DNA of 64,000 nt from Paenibacillus glycanilyticus (GTDB taxonomy: Bacteria > Bacillota > Bacilli > Paenibacillales > Paenibacillaceae): positions 405,095 through 469,094 of the forward strand of contig NZ_BSSQ01000014.1 in the NCBI RefSeq assembly GCF_030161375.1, given 5' to 3'. The notes beneath the pieces were generated by a model. It made no database searches. It saw only the letters and a list, made by a program, of their open reading frames with translations, and was not told the DNA's origin. Positions 15,558 to 23,292 of the stretch are shown here, piece after piece. Both the position numbers and the translations under genes were made by a program. How positions within the stretch are numbered: the stretch's first letter is position 1; the number at the start of each line of letters is the position of its first letter.

Positions 15558-15676
15558 GCGAGCATTTTGCTATCCAGAATCGCTATACGACAAAATGGAA
15601 GGTCGTTCCCGAGAATGAGATCACCAGTTGTTCTACGCCTTAAGTTGTTAGTGTTATCACGCAAACTTAACGATTC

Positions 15677-16603
15677 TTATTTAGACAATATCCATTCTGC
15701 GATATCCTCTAACACAGACCCGTCCACGTCTTGTGGGATGTTATATTCATTCCAAATGTCTTTCAACGTGCCAAACGCGGCTTTCATAAACAAATGGTTC
15801 AAACCGGGATAAAGCTTGAATGTGACATCGGGATAGTCTTTTAACAACTCCCGGTATCGATTGAAATCTTTTTCAACCGAAACCTGTACATCCTTATCGC
15901 CCTGTGCGATAAAAATCGGTTTTTTCTTAGTTGATACATAATCCTTAAGAGGATGTTGATTCATTTCTTTAAAATACCAAGCGTAAACAGAACCAAACAA
16001 AACAGTCTGCTGCGCCTTCTCGACCGTCATTCCAGTTATAGCATCGAACTTGTTTTGCAAATCTTTTACCTGCATTAAGGCGATCTCTTGCTGGGATGCA
16101 TCAAGCTGTTTGATTGCATCTTCATTTTGGTTGAGGATAACTTCTTCAAGCGTTCGCGGTGTGCCAGCCAAGATGATTAATCCTGCCACATCCCCGCCTT
16201 CCTCATCAATTCTGGGAGCAAGCATCCCGCCTAAACTGTGTCCAATAATGAAAATGCGGGTTGCATCTACGCGGGGATCGTTTTTCAGCAAATTGATAGC
16301 CGCACAGGCGTCCTCTATGACCTCTTCTTTGACCGAAAGTTTGCCGTCGAGTTCTTGAAGCATCTCCTTGCCATAAGCAAAGGTGCGCTTGTCATAACGA
16401 ATTGATGCAATCCCTAACCTTGCAAGTCCATCCGCAAGATCTCGAAAAACCTTGTTTGCGCCAATGGTTTCATCTTTATCCAAAGCGCCTGAACCATGTA
16501 CCAATACAACTGCTGGGACTTTTTCAGTATGAGAATCAGGCAACGTTAAAATTCCTTCCAAGGGATAGGCGGCGTTTGCCATAACCGTAATTTGTTCTAT
16601 CAT
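15677..16603 (-). CDS. Alpha/beta hydrolase (dienelactone-hydrolase-like)
   Basis: 308 aa, YqkD/BAAT-like serine hydrolase without signal peptide. HGSG oxyanion motif at 36-39, nucleophile elbow GHSLGG (Ser123), a lid region at about 150-215, Asp in the IAQGDKDVQV turn and catalytic His in PGLNHLF near residue 270, so the triad is complete. AGGAGGATAAAA precedes the ATG. An esterase or thioesterase of unknown substrate; the NADAR gene lies 18 nt upstream, so both are probably one operon. Confidence 0.87.
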   Translation of the reverse strand: MIEQITVMANAAYPLEGILTLPDSHTEKVPAVVLVHGSGALDKDETIGANKVFRDLADGLARLGIASIRYDKRTFAYGKEMLQELDGKLSVKEEVIEDACAAINLLKNDPRVDATRIFIIGHSLGGMLAPRIDEEGGDVAGLIILAGTPRTLEEVILNQNEDAIKQLDASQQEIALMQVKDLQNKFDAITGMTVEKAQQTVLFGSVYAWYFKEMNQHPLKDYVSTKKKPIFIAQGDKDVQVSVEKDFNRYRELLKDYPDVTFKLYPGLNHLFMKAAFGTLKDIWNEYNIPQDVDGSVLEDIAEWILSK

Positions 16604-16621
16604 TTTTATCCTCCTAAAATA

Positions 16622-17353
16622 TTATTCTTCATCCGTTTTATTTCTCATTTTTTCTCTTATTTGATTAGCTTCAACCCAAGCGTCAGGTAGTGTAAAGTAA
16701 TCATCATATTCTTTTAAAGCTTCGGGAGTTTGTTTCTTTCTCCACTCCCATAAATAAGATAAATATTCTTCACCTATACCCATTCTCCATCCAATGCTAA
16801 AGGGATGAATGTCTGGAAAGACTATCCATTGAGGAAGTAAGAACTCAGGCTCATAATCTTCCATACTATCTCTAATGTTCATTAACAAACTACCTAACCT
16901 ATTTTCCCCTTGCCCGTTACCGCCATCTCCCCAGAATGAATCATTAATTGTATGTTCAAAAATGACACAATCACCAGTAGATAAAAGAATAGATTTTACA
17001 TTTGGATGTTGTTCTATTTTAGCAAGAAGTGCTTCCCGCATAATGCTAACTTTACACTCTTCCCAATCTTTGCGGAGTGGTTTATTTCTATCTCTTCCTA
17101 GCCGTGCAGCATCCATTGGAGTACTCGCTAAACGTATTTCATCTTCATGAATGGTACCTACAAATTTTTGAGCTTGAAAATAGTGTTCCGTTGTTGGCCA
17201 TTCTTTGTTCTGTAACGTAATTTGGTGTTTTGAAAAATTCGAAAAACAACCATATGGCTTGTCAGTTTCATAAAAATTGATTATTTTTTTATCCGCATTT
17301 GTGCTTAAAAGGTTCCTTTTAATATCTTCCATCCATTTAGAAAGTTCATCCAA
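16622..17353 (-). CDS. NADAR/YbiA-like protein with extra C-terminal domain
   Basis: 243 aa. Residues about 20-160 form a NADAR (YbiA) domain: NFYETDKPYGCFSNFSKH at the start, TTEHYFQAQKF helix, DAARLGRD, and the closing INDSFWGDGGNGQGENRLG. Known members are N-glycosidases, acting either on riboflavin-pathway intermediates or on ADP-ribose linked to guanine in nucleic acids. The last 75 residues (QWIVFPDIHPFSIGWRMGIG onward) are an added domain not in E. coli YbiA. Located just upstream of the hydrolase, likely co-transcribed. Confidence 0.85.
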   Translation of the reverse strand: MDELSKWMEDIKRNLLSTNADKKIINFYETDKPYGCFSNFSKHQITLQNKEWPTTEHYFQAQKFVGTIHEDEIRLASTPMDAARLGRDRNKPLRKDWEECKVSIMREALLAKIEQHPNVKSILLSTGDCVIFEHTINDSFWGDGGNGQGENRLGSLLMNIRDSMEDYEPEFLLPQWIVFPDIHPFSIGWRMGIGEEYLSYLWEWRKKQTPEALKEYDDYFTLPDAWVEANQIREKMRNKTDEE

Positions 17354-17381
17354 ATGATCTCCTCCAAACTTAGCTCGGTAG

Positions 17382-17475
17382 TTTCCAAGTTTTGTCCTTT
17401 AGCCCAATAAAAAGGCAGCTACCGCTGTAGCAACTGCTCTCTGGATGACTGAACAATTATCTCTCTTTAATGATC
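17382..17475. repeat. Island repeat family 1, complete copy
   Basis: Left box AGTTTTGTCCTTTAGCCCAAT, hairpin GCAGCTACCGCTGTAGCAAC with outer CTGC (17415-17436), CTGGATG shared with 3579-3674, right box ACTGAACAATTATCTCTC then TTTAATGATC, ending 5 bases before the next stop codon. Confidence 0.65.
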
Positions 17476-17479
17476 TAAA

Positions 17480-18034
17480 TTAGAACAACTTGCCAAGTTT
17501 AATATCTTCAACAGGTGCGTTTGTTTTGATATTAAATACCCGCACGAATGTTACATCGAAGCTTGGGTAAGGAGATAATGCTTCTTTCGCAGCCAATTTC
17601 ATTTCTATAATTTCTGCTTCATTCATGCCCCATTTTGTTTGACCCAAAGTCAAATGCGGAATGAAGTGATCCAACTCTATATGCCTTTCAATAAGCTCGG
17701 GTGGTGGGGAAACCGCATCTACCAAGTTCTTATGCAGATCATATATTTCATTCGATTCAACGCTAAGGAAAGTAACCGCTGTTCCGAATGTTGCTGGTTC
17801 TGACAAAGTTAACTGGAAGATTGGAAATGATGAACAAGCTTCTCTTACTTTTTCAAGCCAATTCATATCTTCCGTAAGTCCACTTTTGGCTTTAATCGTA
17901 ATATGGGGCTCCACAGGTTCCCTAAAGCCATTATCATCCCATCGATTTCGAAATGTATTGGACCATTTATTTCTAAATACCGAAATTTGTTCTTTATAAT
18001 CTTCAGGTGGAACGATTCCTATGAAAAAATCCAT
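17480..18034 (-). CDS. 2'-5' RNA ligase / cyclic phosphodiesterase family (LigT-like)
   Basis: 184 aa of the 2H phosphoesterase superfamily. Both catalytic HxT motifs are present: PHITIK in the first half and PHLTLG in the second. Start at ATG 18034, behind AGGGTG; the frame is open nine codons more upstream. Members hydrolyse or ligate 2',3'-cyclic or 2'-5' phosphodiesters in RNA or small nucleotides. Stand-alone cassette. In vertebrates and phages 2H enzymes destroy 2'-5' oligoadenylates, so a role in nucleotide signalling is possible. Confidence 0.85.
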   Translation of the reverse strand: MDFFIGIVPPEDYKEQISVFRNKWSNTFRNRWDDNGFREPVEPHITIKAKSGLTEDMNWLEKVREACSSFPIFQLTLSEPATFGTAVTFLSVESNEIYDLHKNLVDAVSPPPELIERHIELDHFIPHLTLGQTKWGMNEAEIIEMKLAAKEALSPYPSFDVTFVRVFNIKTNAPVEDIKLGKLF

Positions 18035-18146
18035 ATTTACACCCTGGAAATACATTTTCATGTAACTTTAAGCTTTTCATCGATCAGCTCGATTCCCCTC
18101 ACTGTTGAATTTTGAGTCGATGTATTTCGCGATTTAATTGCCATTG

Positions 18147-18392
18147 TCAACGACGCGTACCCTTGAATTTTTTCATCAGGTTAAAAACCAAGTAAATAAC
18201 ACTTGTACAAAGCAAGAAAATTCTATCATGTTTGATATTAAACGCGGTATTACTTCCACTGAAAATATATTCATTGTAGAAGAAATGATTTCCAAGAATA
18301 TAAGAACGTCCTGAAGCATCCATAACAATTTTACTAGCGTTAAGATCAACTAACAAACATGCCAAGATATAAGCGAACAGCAGAACTGCCAT
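18147..18392 (-). CDS. Small two-helix membrane protein, possible ATT start at 18419
   Basis: 81 aa from ATG 18392, which lacks any ribosome binding site. Nine codons upstream in frame, ATT at 18419 lies five bases behind a strong GGGGAG; that start gives IIKYKIILVMAVLLFAYILA, a proper basic-then-hydrophobic N-terminus. Second hydrophobic stretch near residues 58-72 and a basic end MKKFKGTRR. Same situation as the 12335/12359 gene. Function unknown. Confidence 0.55.
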   Translation of the reverse strand: MAVLLFAYILACLLVDLNASKIVMDASGRSYILGNHFFYNEYIFSGSNTAFNIKHDRIFLLCTSVIYLVFNLMKKFKGTRR

Positions 18393-18469
18393 TACTAATA
18401 TTATTTTATATTTTATAATGATCTCTCCCCAAAATTTAAGAATAATTTCCCGGAAAATAAACGTTAATT

Positions 18470-18512
18470 AATTTAATAAGCAGCAGTAACTCCTCCCGTT
18501 ATAGTTAGCTCA
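18470..18512. repeat. Island repeat family 1, right-half relic overlapping a stop codon
   Basis: ATTTAATAAGCAGCAGTAAC then CTCCCGTTATAGTTAGCTCAA. The TAA stop and the last codons of the 18505-18888 gene (Leu-Ser-stop, TTGAGCTAA) lie inside the right box. Confidence 0.55.
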
Positions 18513-18888
18513 ACGATTCTTCGGATATAAAAAATCCATCTGGATAGTTCTCGTCTTCCTCAACATCTACATCAGGGTAGCGATTAAAGACCGATTGAAA
18601 ATGATCGTGTTCGATTAAATGGTCGATTAATTGCTCAATTCTTTCCCTGCTTATAATATCAATCAACACCATGTTGCTGGACCAAAAATATGCGCCGTTC
18701 ATGCATTCACCGGTTTGTATATTCTTTTGTCTCAACGTATCGATATTCTGGTAAGTAAAAAAACTGGCCATCCATTTAGATCGATCAGGAAAAACAACAA
18801 TAACATCTGAATTATTATCCTTACAATCCCATGAGCCTACAGGCCATATCTCAGCTTCTACCCATATATAACGCTTCAAGAAGTTCAT
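18505..18888 (-). CDS. Conserved hypothetical cytosolic protein
   Basis: 127 aa, acidic, aromatic-rich (MNFLKRYIWVEAEIWPVGSW). No membrane segment or signal. A helical part ERIEQLIDHLIEHDHFQSVF is followed by an acidic tail. AGGAG lies seven bases before the ATG. It resembles small Bacilli proteins often seen near polymorphic-toxin immunity genes, but I cannot name a family. Its final two codons come from a family-1 repeat. Confidence 0.6.
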   Translation of the reverse strand: MNFLKRYIWVEAEIWPVGSWDCKDNNSDVIVVFPDRSKWMASFFTYQNIDTLRQKNIQTGECMNGAYFWSSNMVLIDIISRERIEQLIDHLIEHDHFQSVFNRYPDVDVEEDENYPDGFFISEESLS

Positions 18889-18907
18889 AGCCAGTCTCCT
18901 GTATTTT

Positions 18908-18945
18908 GGTTGTATTTCAGCTACCGTCTCCAGTTAGCTTAATCA
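18908..18945. repeat. Island repeat family 1, right box
   Basis: ATTTCAGCTACCGTCTCC then AGTTAGCTTAATCAG; ends 15 bases before the stop of the next gene. Confidence 0.5.
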
Positions 18946-18960
18946 GTAGACACATGTATT

Positions 18961-19395
18961 TTATTCAAATAACCATTTTATTTCTGTTGAGCCGATGTCT
19001 TTTTCAGCTATCACTGGTGTTTTCTTAGCATCACCTAATTTTTCAATGCGCAAGTGAAATGGTTTAAGCATCTCTTCCCAACTGCTAGGAGTCGATAAGT
19101 TTGAAGCAGCATGGCTGAGATAATCAATAACAATTTGTTTCAATTGTTCACTGCTTATTTGACTCGGGTCGTATTCAATTCCAACTTTATATAATTTCTC
19201 TTTGGGGTCGGCAGCAAAGCCAGTTAAAAGTATGCCAGGGTGTTTATCCATTTGTTTTATACTTTCGGACAACTTATCACTGACTTCAGGAAAAGTATCC
19301 TTTTTGCTTCCTCCTTGGCAGCCCGCAATAATTGTAACGGACACAATCATAACTATTAGCATTTGAAAAGTACGTAGCAAGTTCATCCTCATCAC
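18961..19395 (-). CDS. Lipoprotein of unknown function
   Basis: 144 aa with signal MMRMNLLRTFQMLIVMIVSV and lipobox IAGC (Cys26). The mature part has an alternating alpha/beta pattern (ILLTGFAADPKEKLYKVGIE) that looks like a small ligand-binding domain. AAAAAGGTGATGAGG precedes the start. Stand-alone; bracketed by right-box sequences on both sides. Confidence 0.65.
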   Translation of the reverse strand: MMRMNLLRTFQMLIVMIVSVTIIAGCQGGSKKDTFPEVSDKLSESIKQMDKHPGILLTGFAADPKEKLYKVGIEYDPSQISSEQLKQIVIDYLSHAASNLSTPSSWEEMLKPFHLRIEKLGDAKKTPVIAEKDIGSTEIKWLFE

Positions 19396-19444
19396 CTTTT
19401 TCAGCGTAATTGTTTGGTATTTATATGACGAAATATGGTAACTA

Positions 19445-19545
19445 AAGTTGCGCTATCCAGCCCGTTACTTCATAGAAAACGGCAGCTGACCATCAAGCCA
19501 GCTGCCGTCGTGTTATATTGAGATATCTTACCTCTTTAGCTTAAC
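19445..19545. repeat. Island repeat family 1, complete copy with strong hairpin
   Basis: Left box GTTGCGCTATCCAGCCCG then TTACTTCATAG, perfect 10-bp hairpin ACGGCAGCTG/CAGCTGCCGT at 19479-19508, TCGTGTTATATTG, right box ATATCTTACCTC then TTTAGCTTAAC. Confidence 0.75.
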
Positions 19546-19671
19546 TTTTTTATTAAAAACACTTCTTCGTTTCTGTGGCTCTCGGCTCTACAAAACAGCG
19601 CATAAAAAAATTATGGATAGTGAGCATAAAACACCTACAAATATCAAAGACCAATTGCTCCCTGAATTGCT
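19546..19671 (-). pseudogene. Relic of a small membrane-peptide gene
   Basis: On the minus strand one frame reads NWSLIFVGVLCSLSIIFLCA then VL, a single membrane helix, then TAG, then the basic stretch SREPQKRRSVFNKK in the same frame. There is no good start codon. It lies between two repeat boxes and looks like a decayed cassette. Confidence 0.3.
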
Positions 19672-19698
19672 GGACTAACGTTCTCCGTATAGTTGAAC
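19672..19698. repeat. Island repeat family 1, right box
   Basis: GGACTAACGTTCTCCGTATAG then TTGAAC. It touches the TAG stop of the 19698-20261 gene. Confidence 0.5.
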
Positions 19699-20261
19699 TA
19701 TTGACCTAAGTAACGAATTAAACCAACTTTGTTCACATCCAAATAATGAAATAAATTATCAAATATATTGTCGTTGTCTCGGTAAAGGTATAGGTAATCA
19801 GCTTGAGAGCTTATTTCATTTAATACTTCGGCTAAATCATCACCATGAATATCTGAAGAATACGTAACCTGATATAACGATGACTCGTTTACATTCTCTC
19901 TTAATCTAATTGGGGTAATTCCATTTGAAATTAATAAGCGTTTAATATTATTTATTATTTCAAAGTCGTCGGTTGCACCAATACGGAACAATGTCTGAAT
20001 CGTTTCTTCAAAATAGTTACCTGTTGAATTCTCTATAAAACCGATTATTCCGTTCATTTGGAGTTCGATATCAAAGTCCAAAATCAATAATATATCTTGC
20101 AATACAATTGGAAGTTGAATAAAAACTTCTTTCTCACGGAGCTTCGTATAATCTCTTTCATACATATTACTTGCGATATGTTCGATAATGGCCACTGATG
20201 TTAAAGTATTCAGGTCTAGTTCTGATAATAAACTCCTGACAAGCTCTTTGATATCCTCCAT
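19698..20261 (-). CDS. DUF4375/DMP19-like protein
   Basis: 187 aa from ATG 20261 (GAGG six bases upstream). The central segment LQMNGIIGFIENSTGNYFEE followed by TIQTLFRIGA resembles the DMP19-like/DUF4375 signature (NGG-F-Q-F-NS-G), a fold found in DNA-mimic protein DMP19 and many accessory or immunity-like proteins. Acidic C-terminal half with a YLYLYRDNDNIFDNLF stretch. Stop codon abuts a repeat right box. Biochemical role unknown. Confidence 0.6.
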   Translation of the reverse strand: MEDIKELVRSLLSELDLNTLTSVAIIEHIASNMYERDYTKLREKEVFIQLPIVLQDILLILDFDIELQMNGIIGFIENSTGNYFEETIQTLFRIGATDDFEIINNIKRLLISNGITPIRLRENVNESSLYQVTYSSDIHGDDLAEVLNEISSQADYLYLYRDNDNIFDNLFHYLDVNKVGLIRYLGQ

Positions 20262-20343
20262 GTTTCGCCTCACCAACTTATGAAAATCCTACCTAATTTG
20301 AATATTACCATATTAAAGCCATTATACATTAAACCACTAACTC

Positions 20344-20427
20344 CATAATCTTCTGCCCTTTAAGCAACCGGAGGTAACGCGCCGACTGCAGTCGTATTGT
20401 TAAGCTAAAGTTCGCCGTTAGCATAAG
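20344..20427. repeat. Island repeat family 1, complete copy
   Basis: Left box ATCTTCTGCCCTTTAAGC, palindromic hairpin CGACTGCAGTCG at 20380-20391, right box TTAAGCTAAAGTTCGCCG then TTAGCATAAG. Confidence 0.65.
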
Positions 20428-20446
20428 TTTGCCTCTTGTACAGATA

Positions 20447-21076
20447 TTATCTCAAGTGTTCCGGTCTTCTTTCTATTGCAATCATCATTACATCAATCTC
20501 GGTCTCTGTCAGATTCATGAATTCCAAATTTTTAATTTTATTGTTGTCAAAAATATTCTTTACCCGTTCTGAAACATACTGATTCAGGGTATACCCTCTT
20601 TTATCAGGGTTTTCCATGAACAAATCCGTCCCATCCCAAATATCATCCTTAAAATAGCTACCTTTAAATCTAGGGAAATGCCCCCCAGGATATTCCTTGT
20701 ACACAATTTCACTGCGGGAGTAATCGAGTGGATTGCATCTGCCTGTAATGGAAACTCCAGAATAATTAGGAATGATTTCATCATTTTTTCCGTAGAAGGT
20801 TATTCTGAACGTTTCCCAGCCAGTAATCTGGTTTTCGATGAACGCTTCAATAATCGAATCGTGTAGCAATAAGGAAAAACCGGTATGTATGGCAAGCGCC
20901 GGTGTGTATGTACCCCTCATATGTCTAACTTCAATAATTTCAGAAGGCTTTATAGCACCACGTAACAAGGCGCAGGAATATTCAAAATCGGCTTTAATAC
21001 CTGCCTTAAAAGGTCTTGTTGAGTGTACATCAGAACATTCGTATAACTTATCGTAATCTGGTAAGTAAGGGGACAT
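20447..21076 (-). CDS. Immunity-like hypothetical protein (imm11/DUF1629-like)
   Basis: 209 aa soluble protein. The order of elements, an RPFKAGIKADFEYSCALLRG block and the later GWETFRITFYGKND followed by SITGRCNPLDYSRSE, resembles the imm11/DUF1629 group of polymorphic-toxin immunity proteins, but the match is by feel only. GAAGAAG upstream of the ATG. It is the 5'-most gene of the island, directly next to repeat 21115-21148. Confidence 0.5.
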   Translation of the reverse strand: MSPYLPDYDKLYECSDVHSTRPFKAGIKADFEYSCALLRGAIKPSEIIEVRHMRGTYTPALAIHTGFSLLLHDSIIEAFIENQITGWETFRITFYGKNDEIIPNYSGVSITGRCNPLDYSRSEIVYKEYPGGHFPRFKGSYFKDDIWDGTDLFMENPDKRGYTLNQYVSERVKNIFDNNKIKNLEFMNLTETEIDVMMIAIERRPEHLR

Positions 21077-21114
21077 TTACTTCTTCCTCTCCATGTTTCT
21101 GAAACTTATTCGTT

Positions 21115-21148
21115 AGTCCAATTTAGTTATCCTGCCCGCTAGCTCAAT
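21115..21148. repeat. Island repeat family 1, left box; last copy before the core genome
   Basis: TTTAGTTATCCTGCCCG then CTAGCTCAATAG. No hairpin or right box follows; instead a terminator for the ABC operon begins. Marks the right edge of the island. Confidence 0.5.
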
Positions 21149-21174
21149 AGTAAAAGATCAAAAATCCAAAAAAA

Positions 21175-21201
21175 AGAGAAAGCGCAAATCACGCTTTCTC
21201 T
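21175..21201 (-). terminator. Terminator of the marR-ABC exporter operon
   Basis: AGAGAAAGCG/CGCTTTCTCT 10-bp stem, followed on the minus strand by eight T. It lies 214 nt behind the last stop codon, so palindromic element B (21276-21389) would be in the 3' UTR. Confidence 0.85.
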
Positions 21202-21275
21202 TCCCACGCCCTCTCCCCCCAATAGCCATTAAGGGGAGGAGGCTTTGCTATGGCATTTGTGGTAAATGGGATGGA

Positions 21276-21389
21276 GGGTTTGTATCTGCTGGAGGAGTGT
21301 AACGTTCGCCTTTATCATTCTGAATAATCATTAGTTTAACAAGTTCAATATTCAGAATGATAACCGCGGCCGGAAGGAGATACAAATCC
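21276..21389 (+). repeat. Palindromic element family 2, copy B
   Basis: Outer stem GGGTTTGTATCTGC (21276-21289) against GGAGATACAAATCC (21376-21389) with one wobble and one mismatch. Conserved inner parts TGGAGGAGTGTAACGTTCGC and GGCCGGAAGGAGATAC. Apical stem ATCATTCTGAATA / TATTCAGAATGAT is perfectly paired but unrelated to those of copies A and C. Confidence 0.75.
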
Positions 21390-21414
21390 GTAGTCCCTGC
21401 TCTACCACAACGCC

Positions 21415-23292
21415 CTAAACAGCCTCAATCGCTTTCCCCGTAAACTGGCTATTATACAAATCCGCATAGAAACCGCCCTGCTCCAGCAACTCTTCATGCG
21501 TGCCCTGCTCGATAATCGAGCCTTGGTTCATGACGAGAATGAGGTCGGCGTCGCGGATCGTCGACAGACGGTGGGCGATGACGAAGCTGGTTCGGCCTTC
21601 CATCAGATGGCCCATCGCCTTCTGAATGAAGACTTCAGTCCGAGTATCGACGCTGGAAGTCGCTTCATCCAGAATAAGAATGGACGGATCCGCCAGGATG
21701 GCGCGGGCAATAGTCAGCAATTGTTTTTGCCCTTGCGATATATTTGAAGCTTCTTCGTTCAGAATCGTGTCGTAACCGTCCGGCAACGTCCGGATGAAAT
21801 GATCGGCGTGAGCCGCTTTCGCTGCATTCACGACATCCTCTTCCGTCGCGCCTTCACGCCCATAAGCGATATTATCGCGAATTGTTCCGTTGAAGAGCCA
21901 AGTATCTTGTAGAACCATCCCGAACATGCTGCGCAAATTGCTCCGTTTCAAATCCGTTATGTCTACGCCATCAATCTTAATTTTCCCGCCATTAAGCTCA
22001 TAGAAGCGCATGAGCAGGTTAACGAGCGTTGTTTTACCGGCACCGGTTGGACCTACGATCGCAACGGTCTGTCCAGGCTTCACGTCAATGTTCATGTTCT
22101 CGATTAACGTTTTCTCAGCGGTATAACCGAAGTTGACATGATCAAACTGAACGGAACCGTTCGGACGAGTAAGGTTTTTCGCCGGATTCGCTTCCGGCAC
22201 TTCTTCTTCCTCGTCCAGCAATTCAAAGACGCGTTCTGCGGAAGCAATCGTCGATTGAATGACGTTCGAGATATTAGCCAGCTGCGTAATCGGCCAAGTG
22301 AATTGTCTTGTGTATTGAATGAAAGCAAGAATATCCCCGACTTCAATCACGCGTCTCGTTACCAAGATACCGCCCACGATGCTGACGAAGACATACCCGA
22401 TATTTCCGATGAAGCTCATGATCGGCATAATAATGCCGGAGATGAATTGAGCGCGCCAGCCGGCATCGTACAACTCATTATTCATCTTATCGAATTTCTC
22501 AATCGATTCGCGTTCGCGGCCGAAAGCTTTAACAATCTTGTGACCGGTGTACATCTCTTCAACGTGACCGTTCAATTTGCCAAGTTCCGCTTGCTGCTTC
22601 ACGAAATATCTTTGCGAACGTTTGGCAATAACAGCGGTAGCCGCCAAGCTGATTGGAATGGTCAAGAACACAATAAGCGTCATCAGCGGGCTAATCGTAA
22701 GCATCATCACGATAATACCGACCAGCGTAATGACCGATGTAATCAGCTGGGTTAAGCTTTGCTGCAGCGTATTGGCGATATTGTCCACGTCGTTGACGAC
22801 CCGGCTCAGAATTTCACCATTAGACTTCGAGTCAAAATATTTCAGAGGCAGCCGGTTGAACTTCGCGTTCACCTGCTTGCGCAAATCATAAACGGTATTT
22901 TGGGCTACGCCCGCCATCAAATATTGCTGAATGTAGCTGAATACGGAGCTGATGATGTACAGCACAACGAGAATCAGCAAAATCCGGTTAATCGAATCAA
23001 AATCAATCCCCGGCCCGCCGTTTGCCTTACCGTAAAAGCCTGTTGCCAGATCTGTCATGGCATGACCCATGATTTTCGGACTCACGATGCTGAACACGGT
23101 ACTGAGGATCGCAGTTAACAGAACGAGCAACAGCTTCGTTTGATGTGGCTTCAAATAAGCCATTAAGCGGAACAACGTTCCTTTAAAGTTCTTCGCCTTC
23201 TGAACAGGCATCCCGAATCCGCCTGGACCTCTGCCTGGACCGCCCGGTCCTCCAGGTCCGCCGGGACGGGCATTTCCTTTTGGCTGGCTCAT
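21415..23292 (-). CDS. ABC exporter half-transporter with Gly/Pro-rich N-terminus
   Basis: 625 aa. Start at ATG 23292 (GGAGGAG upstream) overlaps the previous ABC gene by 4 nt. Residues about 10-30 are a Gly/Pro-rich tail (GGPGGPGGPGRGPGGFG). Six-helix exporter domain follows, then an ATPase with Walker A GPTGAGKTT, signature ISQGQKQ (ISQGQ instead of LSGGQ), Walker B ILILDEATS with catalytic Glu, and H-loop AHRLST. It pairs with the 23289-25016 protein as a BmrC/BmrD-like heterodimer, probably a multidrug exporter controlled by the MarR gene upstream. Confidence 0.9.
   Translation of the reverse strand: MSQPKGNARPGGPGGPGGPGRGPGGFGMPVQKAKNFKGTLFRLMAYLKPHQTKLLLVLLTAILSTVFSIVSPKIMGHAMTDLATGFYGKANGGPGIDFDSINRILLILVVLYIISSVFSYIQQYLMAGVAQNTVYDLRKQVNAKFNRLPLKYFDSKSNGEILSRVVNDVDNIANTLQQSLTQLITSVITLVGIIVMMLTISPLMTLIVFLTIPISLAATAVIAKRSQRYFVKQQAELGKLNGHVEEMYTGHKIVKAFGRERESIEKFDKMNNELYDAGWRAQFISGIIMPIMSFIGNIGYVFVSIVGGILVTRRVIEVGDILAFIQYTRQFTWPITQLANISNVIQSTIASAERVFELLDEEEEVPEANPAKNLTRPNGSVQFDHVNFGYTAEKTLIENMNIDVKPGQTVAIVGPTGAGKTTLVNLLMRFYELNGGKIKIDGVDITDLKRSNLRSMFGMVLQDTWLFNGTIRDNIAYGREGATEEDVVNAAKAAHADHFIRTLPDGYDTILNEEASNISQGQKQLLTIARAILADPSILILDEATSSVDTRTEVFIQKAMGHLMEGRTSFVIAHRLSTIRDADLILVMNQGSIIEQGTHEELLEQGGFYADLYNSQFTGKAIEAV

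Noticed and set aside
22138..22755. 205-codon plus-strand frame inside the ABC exporter
   Set aside because: Complement of a well-defined transporter; low-complexity His/Asn-rich translation.
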